From Candidatus Methylaffinis lahnbergensis (lineage in GTDB: Bacteria > Pseudomonadota > Alphaproteobacteria > Rhizobiales > Beijerinckiaceae), in contig PEFW01000030.1 of assembly GCA_002890675.1 (NCBI GenBank), positions 1 through 35,315 on the forward strand: a DNA stretch of 35,315 bases, given 5' to 3'. A program made the position numbers and the translations under genes. Positions 17,129 to 26,039 of the stretch are shown piece by piece. The first letter of the stretch is position 1, and each line of letters begins with the position of its first letter. The notes below the pieces were generated by a model. The model had not been told where the DNA came from, searched no databases, and was given only the letters and a program-made list of their open reading frames with translations.

Positions 17129-18325
17129 ATGGATCGGCGAACGCGGACCATGGTATGGAAAAGCCGTTGGCAAGAGTTGGCAAGAAGCGGCGGCGTTATG
17201 CGGATCGAATGGCAGATCGGCTTTTGGATCAGCGCATTTTTTCTCATCGTTCTCTTGCTGTGGCTTTTCAGCGGGGTGCTTCTGCCTTTCGCCGCGGCCT
17301 TCGCGCTCGGCTATCTTTTGAATCCCGTCGTCGACCAGCTGGAGCGACTTGGCTTCAACCGGCTCGGCGCGACGCTCCTCATCATGGCTTGCTTCGCGCT
17401 TGTCCTGGTAATGATCTCGGTCCTGCTCGGGCCGGTTCTTTGGCGTCAGGCCGGAAGTTTCATTAATGCGCTGCCGGCTTATGCGGTCAAGGTGGAGGCA
17501 CTGATTTCGGCCTACGGCGGTATTCTGATGGCCAAGTTCGGCCTCAGCCGTGATGCCGGCGCCGAGCTCGCAAGCGCCACCCACGATTTCGTTGCCCAGG
17601 CAGCACAATGGGCCGCCTCTTTTCTGAATTCGCTTCTGACGCGCGGCAAGGCGTTGCTCAGCCTGGTTTCGCTCCTTGTCGTGACGCCTGTCGTCGTCTT
17701 CTACATGCTTCTCGATTGGCACAAGATGATTGCAACGGTCGATGGGCTGGTGCCGCTCCGCCATCGCGAGACGACGCGGGCGCTCGCGCACGAGATCGAC
17801 TGCGCCTTGGCCGGATTTTTGCGCGGCCAATCGCTAGTATGTCTTTTTTTGGGCGCATGGTACGGCATCGGACTATCGTTGATCGGGCTCAATTTCGGCC
17901 TTTTGATCGGCATCACGGGCGGCGTCTTGAGCTTCATCCCCTATGTCGGCTCCCTGACAGCCCTGATCTTGTCCTCGACGGTCGCGATCATCCAGGATTG
18001 GCCGCAATGGAAATTGCCCGCCATGTCGCTTGGCGTCTGTTTGAGCGGTCAATTTCTCGAAGGCAACATCTTGTCGCCGAAGCTCGTCGGCGAATCGGTC
18101 GGATTGCACCCGGTTTGGCTGATTTTCGCCCTCCTGGCGTTCGGCAGCCTGTTTGGTTTCACGGGGCTTATTACCGCGGTTCCTTTTGCCGCCACCGCCG
18201 GAGTAATCTTGCGTTTTGCGGTGAGGCGCTACCGTGCAAGCAATCTTTACAGGACCACGGCTGGGCGCGACCCTCGGATTCTCCTCGAAACCCCCATGCC
18301 GTATCCCGATGACGAGGACCATTGA
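17129..18325 (+). CDS. AI-2E family transporter (PerM-type permease)
   Basis: From ATG 17129 this is 398 residues. AGGA precedes that ATG at 5-nt spacing. An earlier ATG (17069) and a later one (17198, MRIEWQIGFW, where homologues usually begin) are also in frame, so the start is uncertain. There are eight predicted membrane helices in the family pattern: two N-terminal helices (LPFAAAFALGYLLNPVVDQLERLG), a long soluble middle, then the conserved GQSLVCLFLGAWYGIGL, GVLSFIPYVGS and the EGNILSPKLVGESVGLHP motif. Members export small molecules or act as Na+/H+ antiporters; the substrate is not predictable. It is followed by hdaA with a 1-bp gap, so the two genes form an operon. Confidence 0.88.
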   Translation: MDRRTRTMVWKSRWQELARSGGVMRIEWQIGFWISAFFLIVLLLWLFSGVLLPFAAAFALGYLLNPVVDQLERLGFNRLGATLLIMACFALVLVMISVLLGPVLWRQAGSFINALPAYAVKVEALISAYGGILMAKFGLSRDAGAELASATHDFVAQAAQWAASFLNSLLTRGKALLSLVSLLVVTPVVVFYMLLDWHKMIATVDGLVPLRHRETTRALAHEIDCALAGFLRGQSLVCLFLGAWYGIGLSLIGLNFGLLIGITGGVLSFIPYVGSLTALILSSTVAIIQDWPQWKLPAMSLGVCLSGQFLEGNILSPKLVGESVGLHPVWLIFALLAFGSLFGFTGLITAVPFAATAGVILRFAVRRYRASNLYRTTAGRDPRILLETPMPYPDDEDH

Positions 18326-18326
18326 G

Positions 18327-19037
18327 ATGGCCGGCGAAAAACCGCGCCAGGCGCGGCCCGCGAACCCTCAATTGACGCTGAATCTCACCCCGGACCCCGG
18401 CTACGAGCGCGAGAATTTCGTCGTGTCTGCTTCAAACGAACAAGCGTATGCGATGATCGAACTCTGGCCCTGCTGGCCGGACCCAACACTGCTCATTTTG
18501 GGGCCATCGGGTGCCGGCAAAAGCCACCTTGGCGCGATCTGGGCTTCGATCGCCAAAGCCGGCATTCAATCTGCCGCTTCCCTGGCGGCGGAGGACATTG
18601 AAACGCTGGCCGCCCGTGGGCCGCTTCTCCTAGATGACGCCGATGCGATCGGCCAATCCGAAGCGCAGCTCTTTCATCTTGTCAATTTGATGCGCGAGCG
18701 CGGCACGGCCCTGGTTCTCACCGCGAAAACGCCGCCGGATGCCTGGGGCTTGCGGACCGCCGATCTTTTGTCGCGTTTGCGTCTCGCCCCAACCACCGCG
18801 ATCGGGCCCCCCGACGATGCCCTGATGCGGGCCGTTCTCGTCAAACTCCTGATCGACCGGCAGCTCGTCGTCGACACCGCCGTTGTCGGCTATATCGCTT
18901 TGCGGATCGAGCGCTCGCTCGACGCGGCGCGCTCATTTATCGACGCGCTTGATCGCGAAGCCTTGGCGCGGCAAACCCGAATCTCCCGGGCCATCGCGGG
19001 AGACGTCCTGCTCGCCATGGGCCACGGCGGGGAATAA
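18327..19037 (+). CDS. hdaA: DnaA regulatory inactivator homologue HdaA
   Basis: From ATG 18327 this is 236 residues (an in-frame ATG at 18309 is possible; GAGGA lies at 18313-18317). A beta-clamp-binding motif QLTLNL is at 15-20, as in Hda proteins. The AAA+ core has Walker A GPSGAGKSHL at 59-68 and a Walker B-like LLLDDAD at 100-106, then LFHLVNLMRERG and sensor/lid segments ending in SLDAARSFIDALDREAL. Hda/HdaA on the clamp stimulates ATP hydrolysis by DnaA, preventing re-initiation. It directly follows the AI-2E permease. In many Hyphomicrobiales a polyphosphate kinase gene follows hdaA; here none does. Assignment is confident. Confidence 0.92.
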   Translation: MAGEKPRQARPANPQLTLNLTPDPGYERENFVVSASNEQAYAMIELWPCWPDPTLLILGPSGAGKSHLGAIWASIAKAGIQSAASLAAEDIETLAARGPLLLDDADAIGQSEAQLFHLVNLMRERGTALVLTAKTPPDAWGLRTADLLSRLRLAPTTAIGPPDDALMRAVLVKLLIDRQLVVDTAVVGYIALRIERSLDAARSFIDALDREALARQTRISRAIAGDVLLAMGHGGE

Positions 19038-19072
19038 GGTCCTTTTCACGAAGAGCGGGACTGCTCCGATAA

Positions 19073-19097
19073 CGGCGGCGACGGCGGCGACGGCGGC
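19073..19097. repeat. Short 9-bp tandem repeat
   Basis: CGGCGGCGA is repeated 2.8 times just after hdaA, in the 82-bp gap before the convergent secreted-protein gene. It is a simple GC-rich repeat with no evident function. Confidence 0.5.
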
Positions 19098-19119
19098 CGG
19101 CTTACGATGACGCCGCCAC

Positions 19120-19701
19120 TTACGGTCCGACGTAGCGGATCGAGCGGCCTTGGGGGTCTATGATGGTTTCCCCAAAAACGAGTTTAGGTTCGCTTGCCGA
19201 GCGTCCGGCGACCATGTCGGATTTGCCGTCCGGACCGGAACCTTGGGCGTCCAGAGCGGCGAGAGCCTTGCGTTCGCGCTTAGAAAACCCCTTGATTTCA
19301 GATAGTTTTCTAAAATCCCGCGGCTCGTGGGGAGTGCCGGAATCCCCAGTGAAAATCCTTATCCCGCTTGCCGTCATCACCGCATCGCCAGGCCGCAAGC
19401 TATCGTCGTCCATAAGATCGACCGGCGGCTGTGGCCCCACTGGATGGTCCGTTTTGTCGGCGACGGTTAGCTTCCGGCGCGCCGTGAGTTTGTGTTCATG
19501 TCTATGGAAACCACGATCCGCGTGCCGGCGGCCCCATTGTCCCGGATAAGCTTCATAAGGCCTTACGGCCCGACTCTGGAAGGATCCAAATAGAAAGTCG
19601 AAAAATCCCGCGCGCGCGATACTCGGGAACGCGATGGTTTGAACCAAGCCAACCATCACTACCGCGACCGCCACGCCGCGACCGTTATGCGCTACGCCCA
19701 T
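19120..19701 (-). CDS. Secreted hypothetical protein
   Basis: This encodes 193 residues. The ATG at 19701 has AAGGA at 7-nt spacing. The N-terminus is a signal peptide (VAVAVVMVGLVQTIAFPSIARAGFF, cleavage probably after ARA). The mature protein is Arg/His-rich at first (RRHADRGFHRHEH), then has a compact segment GDAVMTASGIRIFTGDSG and a C-terminal domain ending FGETIIDPQGRSIRYVGP. I do not recognise a named family. Similar proteins with a GDAVMT…GIRIF core occur in alphaproteobacteria, as I recall, without known role. One arm of a 14-bp inverted repeat sits just upstream of its Shine-Dalgarno sequence, which may bear on its control. Confidence 0.75.
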   Translation of the reverse strand: MGVAHNGRGVAVAVVMVGLVQTIAFPSIARAGFFDFLFGSFQSRAVRPYEAYPGQWGRRHADRGFHRHEHKLTARRKLTVADKTDHPVGPQPPVDLMDDDSLRPGDAVMTASGIRIFTGDSGTPHEPRDFRKLSEIKGFSKRERKALAALDAQGSGPDGKSDMVAGRSASEPKLVFGETIIDPQGRSIRYVGP

Positions 19702-19713
19702 AGTGAAATCCTT

Positions 19714-19887
19714 ATACCAGCGGCATTGACCTGTGACTCAGCTGGTCTTTGCAAATAAGGGCTCTCGTGTAATAACGTCCTTGATGCCTGTTGGTTCGCA
19801 GGAAACGCTCTCGCCGCGGTGCCAAAGCGCATCGCCTCAATTGCCACACGATACGGGGCATCGGTCATTCCATAATGCCGCTGGTAT
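19714..19887. repeat. 14-bp perfect inverted repeat, arms 146 bp apart
   Basis: ATACCAGCGGCATT at 19714-19727 recurs inverted as AATGCCGCTGGTAT at 19874-19887. The 146 bp between them hold no supported gene. Size and layout fit a miniature inverted-repeat element or a pair of operator sites. No clear target-site duplication flanks the arms (TT on the left, TA on the right). The left arm ends 4 bp from the Shine-Dalgarno sequence of the minus-strand secreted-protein gene. The remaining 280 bp up to metC hold nothing I can name. Confidence 0.6.
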
Positions 19888-20167
19888 TATATTGAAAATA
19901 CTATACTCCATTTCACGCCGCAACCCGAAAATCCGTTGGGCTGGTGACGTGAAGATTCCCGGTGACGGAGACGCGGAAGCGGTTCCAGGTCTTGGGGACT
20001 TTGCCACGCCGGAAATCGGGCGCGGCGTCCGCGACAAGTCCGCATGTGGCATGGCATTTTCTAGGCGTGACGTGTCTGTGCCATGAGGCCCCATAGCCGC
20101 TCGATCCGCCGGAATGCTCCTTTGCGCGAAGTTCCGGTTGCAAGCGTCCGCGCCGACGCGTCTCATC

Positions 20168-21355
20168 TCAACCGGCAGCTCGCATCCTCTCGAATCCCGC
20201 GTCGAGATCCGCCTTCAGATCCTCCATGTCTTCGAGGCCGGCGGAAAAGCGCAAAGCGGGACCTGGCGGATTCCACGTCGTCGCGCTGCGATAACTTCGG
20301 CAATCGAAGGGAATGACAAGGCTCTCGAAGCCGCCCCATGAATACCCCATGCCAAACAGTTTTAGCCCGTCGAGCATGGCGGCGAGCGCGGCCCGCGAGC
20401 AAGGCGAAAGAAGCACCGAAAAAAGCCCCGAAGAGCCGAGAAAATCGCGCTTCCAAAAGGCGTGTCCGGGGCAGGAAGGAAGTGCTGGATGCAAGACTTG
20501 GATGACCTCTTTGCGGGCGGCGAGCCAGCGGGCGAGATCGAGCGCTTGACGTTCGGCCTCCCGCAGCCGGAGGTCGAGCGTGCGCAGCCCGCGCAAACTC
20601 AAGAAAACATCCTCAGGACCGGCGCACATCGCAAAGGCGTCGAAAGTGGCCCTCAGTCTTGGAAACCATTCCGCGTTGGCGGACACGAGCCCGATGAGAA
20701 GATCGGAATGACCGGAAAGATATTTTGTTCCAGCTTCGACCGCCATATCCGCGCCGCGCGCATGCGGCGGAAAGAACAACGGGGTGGCCCAGGTGTTGTC
20801 GAGAATCGTGCAAATGCCCTTGGACCGGGCGAGCGCGGCGATACAAGGAACATCCTGGATTTCGAAGCTCTGCGAACCGGGTGTCTCGATGAAGATCGCG
20901 CTTGTGTTCGGCCGGATAAAGGATTCGATCGCGGCGCCGAGCGCGGGATCGTAATAAGTTGTCTCGACGCCCATGCGGGCCAAAATCGTCTCGCAGAAGT
21001 TGCGCGACGGACGATAGACCGCGTCGGTCACGAGAATATGATCGCCGGACTTGACGGCGGTTAGCAGGGCTAGGGTGATCGCCGCTAGGCCCGAAGGGGC
21101 CAACACGGTTCCGGCGGCACCCGAAAGTTCCGTCCACGCGCTCTCCAGCGCCGCCGTTGTCGGCGTTCCCTGGGTGGCGTAGGAAAACCGCGCCTTGCGC
21201 GCCAAAAAATCCTCGAGAGTCGGGAAAAGCACGGTCGAGCCGCGATAGACGGGGGTGTTGACGAAGCCATGCTGGTCGCTGGGGCGGCGCCCGGCGTGAA
21301 TCAGTTTCGTGCGGTTCTTCAAAGGGATGCGGTCTTGCGGCGTGGTCTCGGTCAT
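20168..21355 (-). CDS. metC: Cystathionine beta-lyase
   Basis: This encodes 395 residues of the Cys/Met-metabolism PLP family (fold type I). The PLP lysine is K211 in AGTKYLSGHSDLLIG, with D186 in ILDNTWATPLFF contacting the pyridine nitrogen. The start LKNRTKLIHAGR, the motif FSYATQGTPTTAALE and the C-terminal YSWGGFESLV are those of bacterial MetC, which cleaves cystathionine to homocysteine, ammonia and pyruvate. Distinction from cystathionine gamma-synthase rests on the YSWGGFESL and GTPT segments, and is good. It is a single minus-strand gene whose 5' region (21356 on) shows no recognisable SAM-responsive element. Confidence 0.93.
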   Translation of the reverse strand: MTETTPQDRIPLKNRTKLIHAGRRPSDQHGFVNTPVYRGSTVLFPTLEDFLARKARFSYATQGTPTTAALESAWTELSGAAGTVLAPSGLAAITLALLTAVKSGDHILVTDAVYRPSRNFCETILARMGVETTYYDPALGAAIESFIRPNTSAIFIETPGSQSFEIQDVPCIAALARSKGICTILDNTWATPLFFPPHARGADMAVEAGTKYLSGHSDLLIGLVSANAEWFPRLRATFDAFAMCAGPEDVFLSLRGLRTLDLRLREAERQALDLARWLAARKEVIQVLHPALPSCPGHAFWKRDFLGSSGLFSVLLSPCSRAALAAMLDGLKLFGMGYSWGGFESLVIPFDCRSYRSATTWNPPGPALRFSAGLEDMEDLKADLDAGFERMRAAG

Positions 21356-21964
21356 AGGTGCGTCCAGTCATATGTACGCCGGAAACCGCGCTTTCGATTC
21401 GCGCTTCGTCAAGCTGGGCATTGAACCGCCGTCCGCGCGCTTGCAATGTCAACCACCCGGCCGGTTTCGTCCAGTGCCTCCCGCGCACGGCAAAGCCTCG
21501 TGTCACGCGCCGCAAGGCTTCATGCCGATCGCTCCGGAAAGCTTTCTTATGCTCAAGAAGGCAGTCAGATATAAATCTACTCCAGTCCCTCGCTCGATGA
21601 AATTTCGAATCCAAAGTCGGCAAGGCCGACATAGGTCATCGGCATTGGCTAGGAGCAGGCCATTTTGAATTTCGGCTTGTCGGCACTCAACCTCACTCTT
21701 CCGGGGAGGGGCGAGGGGTCAGAATGCAGATTGCCGCTGAAGGATAGGATCACATTCGCGGGCGAGGCGCTGGAATCGCTCGATCAGCTGAAGGCGCCGA
21801 CGCCGCTCGCGCTGGCGTATTTGCCGGTCGAAGCGGCGAGCTCTTTTATGATCAAGCACTTCGTCTGCGGTGATTGACGCGCGAACCGGTGTTTCTTATC
21901 GTTTCCGAATCGATCGCACACTGAGGCGATCCCGCGAAGTCCTTCGCTTTCCTAAGGTCCCGAC
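21356..21964. other. Intergenic region between metC and lysS
   Basis: This 609-bp stretch separates divergent genes. A plus-strand frame from TTG 21665 to 21877 (70 codons, ending FMIKHFVCGD) is open but has no Shine-Dalgarno sequence and no family I know. Near 21934-21947 a small hairpin GCGAA/TTCGC sits 10 nt before the AAGG ribosome-binding site of lysS; its meaning is unclear. No SAM riboswitch consensus was recognised on the metC side. Confidence 0.4.
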
Positions 21965-23641
21965 ATGTCCCTCGCCGGAGCCCTCGGTCAAGCCAATGCC
22001 TGGCCATTCGAGGAAGCGCGCAAGCTCGTCGCGCGGGTCGAGGCTTCCGGCCAGACCGAAGTTTTGTTCGAGACCGGCTTCGGGCCTTCCGGCCTGCCGC
22101 ATATCGGTACTTTTGGCGAAGTCGCCCGCACGAGCATGGTGCGGCATGCGTTCCGGGTCTTGACCGAGGATAGGATCAATACCCGCCTCATTGCGTTTTC
22201 CGACGACATGGACGGCCTTCGCAAGGTGCCGGACAATATTCCGCACAAGGACCTTGTCGCCGCCCATTTGGGCCGGCCGCTGACCGAGGTTCCAGACCCT
22301 TTCGGCACCCATGCAAGCTTTGGCGCCCACAACAACGCGCGGCTGCGCGCATTTCTCGATCAATTCGGCTTCGACTACGAATTCGCTTCGGCGACAGATT
22401 ATTATAGGTCCGGCCGTTTCGACGCAGCACTTCTCCACATCCTTGCCCGCTACGACAAAGTGATGGCGATCATGCTGCCGAGTTTTCGCGAGGAGCGAGC
22501 CGCAACCTATTCGCCTTTCCTGCCGATCCACCCAAGGACCGGCGTTGTGATGCAGGTGCCGATCGAAACGATCGATGCCGGCGCGGGAACGCTCAGTTGG
22601 CGCGATCCGGACACGAAGGAGTTTTACGAGACACCGGTAACCGGCGGCGCCTGCAAACTGCAATGGAAACCGGACTGGGCGATGCGCTGGTATGCGCTCA
22701 AGGTTGACTACGAAATGGCTGGCAAGGATCTGATCGAATCGGTCAAATTATCCGGCGCGATTGCGCGCGCGCTCGGCGCCACGCCGCCGGAAGGGTTCAA
22801 TTATGAATTGTTCCTCGACGAAAAGGGCCAAAAAATCTCTAAGTCGAAAGGCAATGGCCTGACCATCGACGAGTGGCTCGCGTATGCGAGCCCCGAAAGT
22901 CTGTCGCTTTTCATGTATCAAAAACCAACCGCCGCCAAGCGGCTCGCTTTCGACGTGATCCCGCGCGCGGTCGATGATTATCTCGTCTTCCTCGACGCAT
23001 ACCCAAGGCAAGCGACGAAGGAGCGTCTCGGCAACCCGGTTTGGCATATTCATTCGGGCGCGCCGCCGCCGCCCGAAGTCTTGCACGGCACCGGCAATCA
23101 AGCGACCGCCATCACCTTCGGCATGCTGCTCAATCTCGCCGCCGTGGCGAACAGCGAGGATCCCCAGGTGCTTTGGGGTTTTCTGCGCCGCTATGCGCCG
23201 GATGTTTCGGCCGCGACGCATCCGCGTCTCGACCGGCTGGTCGCTTATGCGGTCCGCTATTTCCGCGATTTCGTGCACCCGGCGAAAAACTTTCGCGCGC
23301 CGGACGCAAGCGAGCGCGAGGCACTCGAAAATCTCGCCGCCGCTCTCGCCGCCCTGCCCCTAGGCGCCAGCGCCGAAGCGATTCAGACCACACTCTACGA
23401 TGTCGCGCGACAAATACCGCGCTATCAGGATATGAAAGCCAAGGGCGCGACAGCCGAACGTCCCGGCGTCTCGAACGAGTGGTTCGCCATGCTTTATCGC
23501 GTGCTGCTCGGCGAAACCCGTGGTCCTCGATTTGGGTCTTTCGTGGCGCTTTATGGAATCAAGGAAACCCGCCAGCTAATCGCCGACGCGCTCGCCGGCG
23601 ATCTTCCGCACAAACATGCCGCATCCCAAGTGCAAAGGTGA
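21965..23641 (+). CDS. lysS: Lysyl-tRNA synthetase, class I
   Basis: This encodes 558 residues of the class I LysRS family, unrelated in fold to the class II enzyme of most bacteria but usual in alphaproteobacteria. The HIGH motif is PHIGTF at 45-50 and KMSKS is KISKSKGN at 290-297. The active-site strand [13 protein letters not shown] and the [10 protein letters not shown] segment are intact. The C-terminal helical anticodon-binding cage is complete (…[23 protein letters not shown]). AAGG precedes the ATG. It stands alone, divergent from metC. Assignment is certain; a class II copy elsewhere cannot be excluded. Confidence 0.96.
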   Translation: MSLAGALGQANAWPFEEARKLVARVEASGQTEVLFETGFGPSGLPHIGTFGEVARTSMVRHAFRVLTEDRINTRLIAFSDDMDGLRKVPDNIPHKDLVAAHLGRPLTEVPDPFGTHASFGAHNNARLRAFLDQFGFDYEFASATDYYRSGRFDAALLHILARYDKVMAIMLPSFREERAATYSPFLPIHPRTGVVMQVPIETIDAGAGTLSWRDPDTKEFYETPVTGGACKLQWKPDWAMRWYALKVDYEMAGKDLIESVKLSGAIARALGATPPEGFNYELFLDEKGQKISKSKGNGLTIDEWLAYASPESLSLFMYQKPTAAKRLAFDVIPRAVDDYLVFLDAYPRQATKERLGNPVWHIHSGAPPPPEVLHGTGNQATAITFGMLLNLAAVANSEDPQVLWGFLRRYAPDVSAATHPRLDRLVAYAVRYFRDFVHPAKNFRAPDASEREALENLAAALAALPLGASAEAIQTTLYDVARQIPRYQDMKAKGATAERPGVSNEWFAMLYRVLLGETRGPRFGSFVALYGIKETRQLIADALAGDLPHKHAASQVQR

Positions 23642-24029
23642 GGAAGTAGAGTATGGGCCATATGCGTTAGGGGAGTGAAGTTGGCGGGAGCGTGGTCCTT
23701 GCGGCTGCGGCATTGGCCGTCGCTCCCCCCAATGGAGGTTTTCGTCACCGTTACATTGCCGCGGATGGCGGCCCATATGGTTTGCCAGCACGCAAACCGG
23801 ATCAGAGGATCGCGACAGATTCGGCACTTCAGCCGTTTATCACGCCATTCTTCACCCGATCGCTCTGCCCGCAGACCCGCTCGACCTTGACAAATGTGCG
23901 AGGCAGCTTTACTACAATCGAGACCACGGAGGTATAGCCTAAAGGGCGTTTAGGGGACAATGCTTCACAAACTGGAGCGTCTACCGTAATTGTCGAACGG
24001 CAGGGCATTTTCATACGCTCCCATCCTCG
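23642..24029. other. Intergenic region after lysS
   Basis: No gene is supported. Overlapping short frames on both strands (for example minus 23829-24011, 60 codons from an ATG with a GGGAG nearby) lack any recognisable motif. Two copies of the palindromic core CCATATG occur near 23658 and 23772. The base composition is less GC-rich toward the right, as in the accessory genes that follow. Confidence 0.35.
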
Positions 24030-24077
24030 TTGCATATAGGTTAATGATTAGCGTTATATCTGATTACTTGATCAAGT
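24030..24077 (+). promoter_or_regulatory. Putative promoter plus 12-bp palindrome upstream of the cupin gene
   Basis: TTGCAT at 24030-24035 and TTATAT at 24054-24059 are 18 bp apart, a fair sigma70-like pair. The expected start of transcription falls at about 24066, inside the perfect palindrome ACTTGATCAAGT (24066-24077). A strong AAGGAGG follows at 24079-24085. A palindrome over the start site is a typical operator position for a dimeric repressor. Confidence 0.4.
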
Positions 24078-24093
24078 GAAGGAGGTTTGTTCC

Positions 24094-25017
24094 GTGCCGG
24101 CCATAGCCCTTTCAGAACGGCCACTGTTGAACGCGGACCCTGCGGTGTTTGCCCGCGACTTTGACAAAAATTGCTTTACTTTCACCCACGGGCTTTCGGG
24201 TAATCCGCTTTTTAGCACTGACCGGCTGCTCGCGCTGGCCCGCCGGCGGGCGCGCGATCCGGATGATGTATACTACGACGCGGGCGAGATCCGAGTCGAT
24301 CAGCGCTGGGATCAGACGCCGCCTTGCGACTTGCCGGTCGATGAGCTTTTGCGACGAATCGAGACGGCGGGAGCGTGGATTATTCTGCGCCACGTGCAAA
24401 ATGATCCCGAATACGCCGGGCTGGTCGACGCCTGCATGGACGAGATCGTCGCGCTATCTGGGCGAGATCTCAGTCAAGTCATGAAGGTTCGCGACGCAAT
24501 TATCTTCATCAACTCGCCCAACCGGATTAGCACCTACCATATCGACCGCGAATGCAGCTGGCTGTATCAGATCCAAGGCCGCAAAACGATCAGCATCTTC
24601 GAACCGGCGGATCGCGATGTTTTGCCGGAGCGGGAAATTGAAAAGTTTTGGGCAGTGGACCACAATGCGGCGACCTACAGGCCGCAATATCAAAGCCGCG
24701 CCACCGTGACCGAACTCCTCCCCGGACACGGCGTGCACATTCCGGTCGGCGCGCCCCACTGGGTACGGAATGGGCCCGAGGTGTCGGTCTCGCTGAACAT
24801 TAATTTCCACTACCTCGACGCGATCACAGCGGATGTCTACAGAGCCAATTACTGGCTTCGCCGCCTGGGGTTAAATCCTACTCCGCCGCGGGTTTCGGCG
24901 TTCAAGGACGCCATCAAGCGAAGCGTCTACGGCACCGTCAATCGAACCATTCTTCAACCCGCGCGCGCGGCGCGGCGGGCGATCAGGGCGATGAAACCTC
25001 CCGCGCGCAAGACTTGA
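24094..25017 (+). CDS. Cupin-like/JmjC-like protein, putative Fe(II)/2-oxoglutarate oxygenase
   Basis: The frame is open from 24076, but the AAGGAGG at 24079-24085 points to GTG 24094, which gives 307 residues. The Cupin_8/JmjC facial triad is visible: H149 and D151 in YHIDRE, and distal H222 in HIPVGAPHW. K164 (GRKTISIF) is placed to bind 2-oxoglutarate. The N-terminal half is mixed helical; the C-terminal tail is Arg-rich (PARAARRAIRAMKPPARK). Relatives, often mislabelled transcriptional regulators, hydroxylate proteins or small molecules; the substrate here is unknown. A methyltransferase gene follows about 110 bp downstream on the same strand. Iron-dependent oxygenase activity is inference from conserved residues. 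Confidence 0.8.
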   Translation: MPAIALSERPLLNADPAVFARDFDKNCFTFTHGLSGNPLFSTDRLLALARRRARDPDDVYYDAGEIRVDQRWDQTPPCDLPVDELLRRIETAGAWIILRHVQNDPEYAGLVDACMDEIVALSGRDLSQVMKVRDAIIFINSPNRISTYHIDRECSWLYQIQGRKTISIFEPADRDVLPEREIEKFWAVDHNAATYRPQYQSRATVTELLPGHGVHIPVGAPHWVRNGPEVSVSLNINFHYLDAITADVYRANYWLRRLGLNPTPPRVSAFKDAIKRSVYGTVNRTILQPARAARRAIRAMKPPARKT

Positions 25018-25130
25018 CAGGCTCGGCAAACCCCTGTTGTAAGCGTCGCTTTATTGTAACTGATTTTGCGTAATAGATCAGCGCCCTTCGGCATCCGCTG
25101 AAATTCGTGCGAGATCCGGCGGGGGATTAT

Positions 25131-25979
25131 GTGGCCATTCTCCAACGTCTTCGAGTGAAACAAATCAGGTTTACAGCCCGCCTCTTGGGCGCCGTTGAAG
25201 CCCTGCCCGGCGGTGGCCGCTTGATGCAACCTCTGGCTAACTGGCCAATTACGGCGCCAGTTTTGAATGCTATCTTGGGTTATCAACGCGTTTTTGACGA
25301 CTTGCCGCAAGCGCTTGCGGCGGCGGAGCCCTATTTCGGCGGCGGGCACGACGCTCCGGGGGTCGGCGCACTGCACCTGGGGTTGTCGCAATCGCCCCGG
25401 CCCAGCGATTATGCAGCTTTCTATCACATTCAGGGTCCCGTATCTCGCTGGTTCAAGATTTTCGATCTTGGTGGAAATGTGGGAAATCTATTTTATTGCT
25501 ATAAGCGGTATTTGCATCTTCCTCCCCATCTTGTCTGGCAAGTTTATGATCTTCCCAAGTGGATGGAGGAGGGGCGGCGCCTCGCCGCGGAAAATGGTGA
25601 AAGGCAGCTTCAGTTTACGCGAAACTGGGAGGACGCATCTGGAGCGGATCTTTTGCTTGTCTCCGGCTCGCTCCATTTTTTCGATCCGCCCGTTTATCAC
25701 ATGGTAACTGAGCTGCGGGAAAAGCCAGCGCACATTCTTATAAACCGCTCCCCCTTGATTGATGGACCGACCAAGGCGACTGTTCGGGACGACGGTTTCT
25801 TTAGGACCGCCCGCGTCCTCCACAACCGGGGGGAATTGATTGCGGCCTTCGAGACGATAGGGTACGCATTAATCGACAGTTGGCAAGCTCCTGAGCTTTC
25901 ACTCAGAATCGTTGGAAAGCCTGAATTTTCAGCTGCTTCCTATTCCGGGCTCTATTTCCGGCTTAAGCCGCAAAATTAG
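25131..25979 (+). CDS. TIGR04325-type methyltransferase
   Basis: From GTG 25131 (GGGGG at about 7 nt) this is 282 residues; GTG 25107 is the alternative start. SAM motif I is FDLGGNVGNLFYCYKRYL at about 111-128, followed by VWQVYDLPKWMEEGRRLA and DLLLVSGSLHFFDPP, all typical of the TIGR04325 (LIC12133-type) putative methyltransferases often found in O-antigen and other surface-polysaccharide clusters. No membrane segment is seen. Codon use is less GC-rich than in the housekeeping neighbours. It follows the cupin gene and precedes DUF952. Role and substrate are unknown; the pair could modify the same product. Confidence 0.8.
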   Translation: MAILQRLRVKQIRFTARLLGAVEALPGGGRLMQPLANWPITAPVLNAILGYQRVFDDLPQALAAAEPYFGGGHDAPGVGALHLGLSQSPRPSDYAAFYHIQGPVSRWFKIFDLGGNVGNLFYCYKRYLHLPPHLVWQVYDLPKWMEEGRRLAAENGERQLQFTRNWEDASGADLLLVSGSLHFFDPPVYHMVTELREKPAHILINRSPLIDGPTKATVRDDGFFRTARVLHNRGELIAAFETIGYALIDSWQAPELSLRIVGKPEFSAASYSGLYFRLKPQN

Positions 25980-26039
25980 CGCGGCGACGGCCGCCCCGTT
26001 CCGCTAAGCTAGCTGGGCGATCTTGCTCTAATCGGCGAT

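Noticed and set aside
21356..21660. SAM-responsive riboswitch upstream of metC
   Set aside because: I looked for the SAM-II type pattern on the minus strand and found no matching conserved core.
23829..24011. Minus-strand ORF of 60 codons between lysS and the cupin gene
   Set aside because: It has a fair ribosome-binding site but no recognisable motif, and overlaps the upstream region of the cupin gene; left as unsupported.
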